This document shows positions 15,781 through 19,076 of a DNA stretch of 19,076 nucleotides, in pieces. Source of the stretch: an uncultured Prevotella sp. (GTDB taxonomy: Bacteria > Bacteroidota > Bacteroidia > Bacteroidales > Bacteroidaceae); assembly GCA_900319895.1 (NCBI GenBank), contig ONQK01000155.1:1-19076 (forward strand), read 5' to 3'. Position 1 is the stretch's first letter; every line of letters begins with the position of its first letter. The notes beneath the pieces were generated by a model that was given only the letters and a program-made list of their open reading frames with translations, did not search any database and had not been told where the DNA came from. A program made the position numbers and the translations under genes.

Positions 15781-15811
15781 CAAATGTACTATTATTTTTT
15801 GAAATTCCAAA
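15781..15811 (-). promoter_or_regulatory. Well-formed promoter of the lipoprotein-rsmG-ruvC operon
   Basis: On the minus strand TTTG (15808-15811) and TACATTTG (15781-15788) are separated by 19 bp, an exact fit to the Bacteroidota -33/-7 arrangement. The leader would be about 20 nt. Confidence 0.72.
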
Positions 15812-15876
15812 CTTGTGGGGGCTGTAAATCGGGTCGGCGGGTTGTTTTTCCTATTTTCCGACAGGTTTCTTAAAGC

Positions 15877-17079
15877 CTATGGCGCACGGTTGAGCATGTC
15901 CTTGACTTCTTCCAGCGAGCCGTCGTGAGGAGCCGGCGCAATGCCCAGCAGATGGCAGACCAGAGGGTAGATGCTGACGTTGTTGAAGTGTTTTTTCTTG
16001 ATGTGCTTGAAACTAGGCCCCATGGCGCGGAAAATGGCTTGCATGTCCGAATAAGACGGGTCGTAGCCGTGCATGCCTCCGGGAGTCACTTCCTCGTCGC
16101 AGAAAATCCAGCCCAACTCAGGCAAGACGACGATGTCGCCAATGTTCGGGTTGTTTTTGTAATGTAGGAAATCGGGCACATCGGCCCTGTGCCAGACATC
16201 AATGTGGTCGATGGTCTTGAGGGATTGGTAGATGGAGTCGGCAAATCCCGTCTTGGCATAGATGTTGGCGGGCATGTTGCCCTCGATTTGCTCAACCCAT
16301 TCTTTCTTCAGATGTTTCATTACCTCAATTTTTCGTTCAGGGACCAGCTGGGTCATGCCGTGGTCGGAAAGTACGATGAAATCGACTTTTGGGGCGACGG
16401 GGAGTGCTTGGATCTTGTGCCAAAGCACACCCAGCAGCGAGTCGGTCTGCTCGACGGCTTTTCGTGTGTTCTTGTGTTGAGGGCCGTAGTTGTGGCCGCT
16501 TTTGTCGGGCTCTTCAAGATACGCCATGAGCAGCCGCGGGCGCCGCGCGGGACTCTTTTTCAGCTGTCGGACAATGCCGTTGATGCGCTCTTCGTAGGTC
16601 AGGCGCGGTTTCTTGTCGTATTCATGGTACAGCTCTGGCGACTTCCCCTGGATCTTGACGTCGGAGCCTGGCCAATAGAAAATGGCGGTTTTGATGCCTT
16701 GCTTTTGGGCAGTGAGCCAAATGGGTTCGCCGCCATAGTGTACCGGGTTGTATTTTTCTTCAGGTGTGCCGAGCGAGAAAGTCTTCCCGGTTGAACGATT
16801 GAGAAAGCTGTTGCCGATAATACCGTGATGCTCGGGATGAAGTCCTGTCGCCAGTGTGTAATGGTTGGGGAAAGTTTTGGACGGGAAGGCGGGGATCAGT
16901 CCCGATGCCGCGCCGTTTTTCTCCATGAAGTCCAAAAACGGCGTGTCGTACCATTGGGGATAGTCCCACCTGCAGCCGTCGAGTGAGATGAGCACCACGA
17001 TGTTTTCGTCCTTTTCTTGCGCCTGTGAAAAGCTGCCGGCCAGCAGTAAAATGACAAGTAGGCATTGTTTCATGTTCAT
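15877..17079 (-). CDS. Secreted nucleotide pyrophosphatase/phosphodiesterase (NPP), alkaline phosphatase superfamily
   Basis: This 400-residue exported enzyme probably cleaves phosphodiester or pyrophosphate bonds of extracellular nucleotides or related substrates using two zinc ions. A signal peptide ends near residue 20 (SFSQAQ). The catalytic set is complete: Asp34 in SLDGCRWD, nucleophile Thr69 in PSKTFPNHYT, Asn90 in IIGNSF, Asp192 and His196 in EEPDKSGHNYGP, Asp239-His240 in LSDHGM, and His337 in GGMHGYDP. The Thr-Asn spacing (21) and Asp-His spacing (4) are those of bacterial NPPs. ATG1 and ATG3 are both possible starts. The gene starts 24 nt after rlmH and probably shares its transcript. 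Whether the substrate is a nucleotide or a phospholipid head group is open. Confidence 0.93.
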   Translation of the reverse strand: MNMKQCLLVILLLAGSFSQAQEKDENIVVLISLDGCRWDYPQWYDTPFLDFMEKNGAASGLIPAFPSKTFPNHYTLATGLHPEHHGIIGNSFLNRSTGKTFSLGTPEEKYNPVHYGGEPIWLTAQKQGIKTAIFYWPGSDVKIQGKSPELYHEYDKKPRLTYEERINGIVRQLKKSPARRPRLLMAYLEEPDKSGHNYGPQHKNTRKAVEQTDSLLGVLWHKIQALPVAPKVDFIVLSDHGMTQLVPERKIEVMKHLKKEWVEQIEGNMPANIYAKTGFADSIYQSLKTIDHIDVWHRADVPDFLHYKNNPNIGDIVVLPELGWIFCDEEVTPGGMHGYDPSYSDMQAIFRAMGPSFKHIKKKHFNNVSIYPLVCHLLGIAPAPHDGSLEEVKDMLNRAP

Positions 17080-17103
17080 TTGTAATGAATTGGGTTTTGA
17101 AGA

Positions 17104-17574
17104 TTATTCGTGATGATAGGGCTCATTTTTGATGATGGTGTTTGCCCTGTAAAGCTGTTCCATGAAAATCAGGCGGACGAGTTGATGTGAAAACGTCATT
17201 TTGGAGAGCGATATTTTTTCGTTGGCGCGCCTCCTCACCTCTTCCGAAAATCCGTATGGGCCTCCGATGACGAAGACAAGCCTTTTGGCAGCATGCTGTT
17301 TCTGGATCAGCCATTTGGCGAACTCGACGCTTCGGTGTTCCGTCCCGTGCTCATCGAGCAGGACGACGGTGTCGCTGGTGTTCAAGCGGTTTAAGATAAG
17401 CTCGCCCTCCAACTTTTTTTGTTGGTTTTCTGAGAGGCTGCGTGTGTTTTTTAGGTCTGGGATAATGGTCAACTCGAAAGGTGCATAGTGCTTGATTCTT
17501 CTCAGGTATTCGTCGATTCCTGCCGCCAAGTGCGCATCAGTCGTCTTTCCGATGAGAATAAGTTCTGTCTTCAT
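17104..17574 (-). CDS. rlmH: 23S rRNA (pseudouridine-1915 N3)-methyltransferase
   Basis: RlmH is a SPOUT (knotted) methyltransferase that acts on assembled 70S ribosomes at helix 69. The 156-residue product has the expected length and motifs: VVLLDEHGTEHRSVEFAKWL near 70-89, the SAM-binding knot FVIGGPYGFSEEVRRRAN near 101-118, and the C-terminal SKMTFSHQLVRLIFMEQLYRA with YHHE at the end. It lies between a DUF4491 gene 30 nt upstream and the NPP gene 24 nt downstream. Confidence 0.97.
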   Translation of the reverse strand: MKTELILIGKTTDAHLAAGIDEYLRRIKHYAPFELTIIPDLKNTRSLSENQQKKLEGELILNRLNTSDTVVLLDEHGTEHRSVEFAKWLIQKQHAAKRLVFVIGGPYGFSEEVRRRANEKISLSKMTFSHQLVRLIFMEQLYRANTIIKNEPYHHE

Positions 17575-17604
17575 GTGCTTGCTTTGTGAACGCCCGAAGT
17601 GCTC

Positions 17605-17916
17605 TTATTTTCCTTTTTGATACTCGTCTTTTCGCTTAGGGTTCATGGGGAACCAGCCTTTTTCAACCCGTTTTTTTTGTGCAAACAGCTCGCCGATGGA
17701 CCAAAGCAGGCTGGCGCCGATGACACCGAGGATGGAGGAGGCCATTACGTTTTCGATGACCAAGGCCGTCATTATCGTTGCAATACCCAGGAGCAGCAAT
17801 ACCCACCAATGGCGGGTGCCGGTGTGGTACTCCATCTTGATGACCAGCGGATGGAACAAGCCGATGATCAAAAAAGTGCTGACAGCGATAATGATGCCGG
17901 TAAAATGGAATGTCAT
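17605..17916 (-). CDS. DUF4491 family small membrane protein
   Basis: The function is unknown. The frame opens at 17997, but the ATG at 17914-17916 is chosen because the DUF4491 sequence starts with MTFHFTGIIIAVSTFLIIGL and because the -7 element (17942-17949) lies inside the longer version. The product is 103 residues with three hydrophobic segments: about 5-24, 36-56 and 60-76. It has a conserved FHPLVIK.EY loop, paired tryptophans (HWW), an LWSIGELF segment and a basic C-terminal tail, KKRVEKGWFPMNPKRK. An inner-membrane location is likely. It leads the rlmH-NPP transcript. Confidence 0.85.
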   Translation of the reverse strand: MTFHFTGIIIAVSTFLIIGLFHPLVIKMEYHTGTRHWWVLLLLGIATIMTALVIENVMASSILGVIGASLLWSIGELFAQKKRVEKGWFPMNPKRKDEYQKGK

Positions 17917-17941
17917 AAGTCTTTTCTGTTTTTTGATTGGG

Positions 17942-17949
17942 CAAAGATA
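17942..17949 (-). promoter_or_regulatory. Candidate -7 element of the DUF4491-rlmH-NPP operon
   Basis: TATCTTTG on the minus strand matches TAnnTTTG and lies 25 bp before the chosen start codon. No clear -33 element is visible. Confidence 0.5.
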
Positions 17950-18017
17950 GGCAAAATAATCGAGAATTTGTAATTTCCATAAAAGTAATTTTCTCAAAAG
18001 CCTTGCTTTTGCTTCAA

Positions 18018-18052
18018 ATTCGGCCCAAACACGGCGGCGGGCCGTTCCGAAT
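18018..18052. repeat. GC-rich nested inverted repeat in a divergent intergenic region
   Basis: ATTCGG (18018-18023) pairs with CCGAAT (18047-18052), and inside it ACGGC (18031-18035) pairs with GCCGT (18041-18045) around GGCGG. It stands out as GC-rich in an otherwise AT-rich gap (17917-18160), upstream of both divergent promoters. It has no U tail. Confidence 0.5.
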
Positions 18053-18084
18053 CCGATTTGGCCGTGAAAAAACGTGGGTTTTAT

Positions 18085-18116
18085 TTTGTTCTGCTGCTGT
18101 TTTTTGCTTACCTTTG
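18085..18116 (+). promoter_or_regulatory. Well-formed promoter of the Gfo/Idh/MocA gene
   Basis: TTTG (18085-18088), 20-bp spacer, TACCTTTG (18109-18116): a full Bacteroidota -33/-7 match. The leader would be about 38 nt. Confidence 0.72.
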
Positions 18117-18160
18117 CAAGGTTTTAAGGAAATAATTCTCGAGATAAAGACAGAAAATGT

Positions 18161-19069
18161 ATGAAAATCATCAAATGGGGAGTCATCGGTTGCGACGAGC
18201 CTGCGGCGCGCCTGTGCCAGGAGGTGTTGTCCCGTGTCCCGGGCTCCGAGGTCGTCGCGGTCATGTGCCGCAGTCTTTCCCGGGCGCAGGAATATGCTGG
18301 GCGCCTTCTTTTGAGTCGTTATTATGACGATGCGCAGGAACTGATTGACGATACAGAGGTCAATGCAGTCTACGTCCCCACGCCGTCTTCCACGCATGCC
18401 ACGTTTGCGGTCATGTCCATGCTGGCGGGCAAGCCGGTTTGTGTGACGACACCGCTGGCTGCCAGTTATGACGACTGTGTGCGTATTAACCGGGTGAGCG
18501 AACAGACGGGGGTGCCTTGTTTCGTGACTTATTACAAACGGCATTTGCCTTATTTCCAGAGGGTAAAAGAACTGTTGGCGCAGCATTTGGGCCAAATTTT
18601 GAACATACAGCTTCGTCTTGGTGTCGATATGAAGGCGGATGGCGGCGGTTTGTATGATTTTCTGCCCCATCAGTTGGATATTTTGCAGGTATTGTTCGGA
18701 GTGATCACTCATGTGCATGGATTTAGCGAGAGGTGCGCTGGACTTGATGCCGTGAGTGCTTGTTTCAAGTTTGAAGGCGGCGCCTTGGGGAGTGGCTCCT
18801 GGACTTTTTCAGGCGACCATTTGCCCGCGGACGATTGTGTTGAGGTGACCGGAACCGCAGGCAAGCTCGTCTTTTCGGTTTTTGGCAACATGCCTATTCA
18901 ACTGACGACTCCAAGGGGTGTTGAAGAGGTCGCCGTTCCTCTGCCCAGCCATGAAATGATGCCGATGATGCGCGCTGTGGTCGAGGACCTGCAAGGATTC
19001 AACATCTGCAATAGCCGGAGTGTATCGGCAACGCCTGTAAACTGGGTCATTGACCGAATTTTAAATTGA
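18161..19069 (+). CDS. Gfo/Idh/MocA-fold protein with altered cofactor and EKP motifs
   Basis: The 302-residue protein has the two-domain NAD(P)-dependent oxidoreductase fold. The N-terminus, WGVIGCDEPAARL, is the Rossmann turn, but the third glycine of GxxGxG is Asp12. The hallmark EKP reads TTP at 96-98 (VCVTTPLAAS), so the usual lysine is absent. The downstream C-terminal-domain motif is kept, GGGLYDFLPHQLDIL at 161-175, with His170 and Asp173. The TYYKRHLPYFQRV segment (123-135) matches the subfamily. The stretch before GGG appears shorter than in relatives I remember. It may act on a sugar or cyclitol by another mechanism, or bind without catalysis. It has a full promoter and an intact frame. 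An ATG at 19070, immediately after its stop, might start a further gene beyond the window. Confidence 0.85.
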   Translation: MKIIKWGVIGCDEPAARLCQEVLSRVPGSEVVAVMCRSLSRAQEYAGRLLLSRYYDDAQELIDDTEVNAVYVPTPSSTHATFAVMSMLAGKPVCVTTPLAASYDDCVRINRVSEQTGVPCFVTYYKRHLPYFQRVKELLAQHLGQILNIQLRLGVDMKADGGGLYDFLPHQLDILQVLFGVITHVHGFSERCAGLDAVSACFKFEGGALGSGSWTFSGDHLPADDCVEVTGTAGKLVFSVFGNMPIQLTTPRGVEEVAVPLPSHEMMPMMRAVVEDLQGFNICNSRSVSATPVNWVIDRILN

Positions 19070-19076
19070 ATGTTGA

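Noticed and set aside
15833..15862. Possible terminator after the NPP gene (GTCGG/CCGAC)
   Set aside because: Only a 5-bp stem with a 20-nt loop, too weak to call.
16189..16794. Plus-strand open frame of 201 codons opposite the NPP gene
   Set aside because: It lies wholly inside a gene with a complete catalytic set and has no motif of its own.
18014..18718. Minus-strand open frame of 234 codons opposite the Gfo/Idh/MocA gene
   Set aside because: It is antisense to a clearly recognised protein, has no family resemblance or signal, and runs through both the plus-strand promoter and the hairpin region.

Overview
The window looks like a stretch of core chromosome from a member of the Bacteroidota, most likely order Bacteroidales. 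Five things point there: a fused FeoA-FeoB iron transporter; a secreted S9 peptidase that lines up residue for residue with the Porphyromonas prolyl tripeptidyl peptidase as I remember it; a DUF4491 protein; AT-rich leaders without clear Shine-Dalgarno sequences; and repeated upstream matches to the Bacteroidota -7 element TAnnTTTG, some with TTTG or TTG about 19-23 bp further upstream. I cannot name the genus. I see no rRNA, tRNA, CRISPR array, transposase, phage gene or integration site.

Layout, left to right. (1) The 5' part of purD (minus, cut by the left edge). (2) rlmL-like RNA methyltransferase followed by secreted prolyl tripeptidyl peptidase (minus, 4-nt overlap), ending at a hairpin terminator. 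(3) SLC13 anion symporter, ridA and queC (minus; ridA and queC overlap by 4 nt). (4) Divergent pgk on the plus strand, behind an intergenic region of helically phased A/T tracts. (5) feoAB fusion (minus), convergent with pgk and preceded by a perfect inverted repeat over its -7 element. (6) A run on the minus strand: DUF3298-type lipoprotein, rsmG, metallo-beta-lactamase-fold hydrolase, ruvC, an unknown secreted protein and an ABC ATPase with no permease beside it. (7) DUF4491 membrane protein, rlmH and a secreted nucleotide pyrophosphatase/phosphodiesterase (minus). (8) Divergent Gfo/Idh/MocA-fold protein (plus) at the right edge, in which the usual EKP motif reads TTP and a dinucleotide-binding glycine is Asp.

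Most genes are housekeeping: purine synthesis, glycolysis, queuosine precursor synthesis, rRNA methylation, Holliday-junction resolution, enamine detoxification, ferrous iron uptake. They are interleaved with exported proteins: two secreted hydrolases, a lipoprotein and a small unknown. I did not find an obvious new multi-gene system. The items most worth a second look are the Gfo/Idh/MocA protein with altered motifs, the palindrome at the feoAB promoter, the orphan ABC ATPase with its unknown secreted neighbour, and the recurring pairing of rRNA methyltransferase genes with exported proteins.
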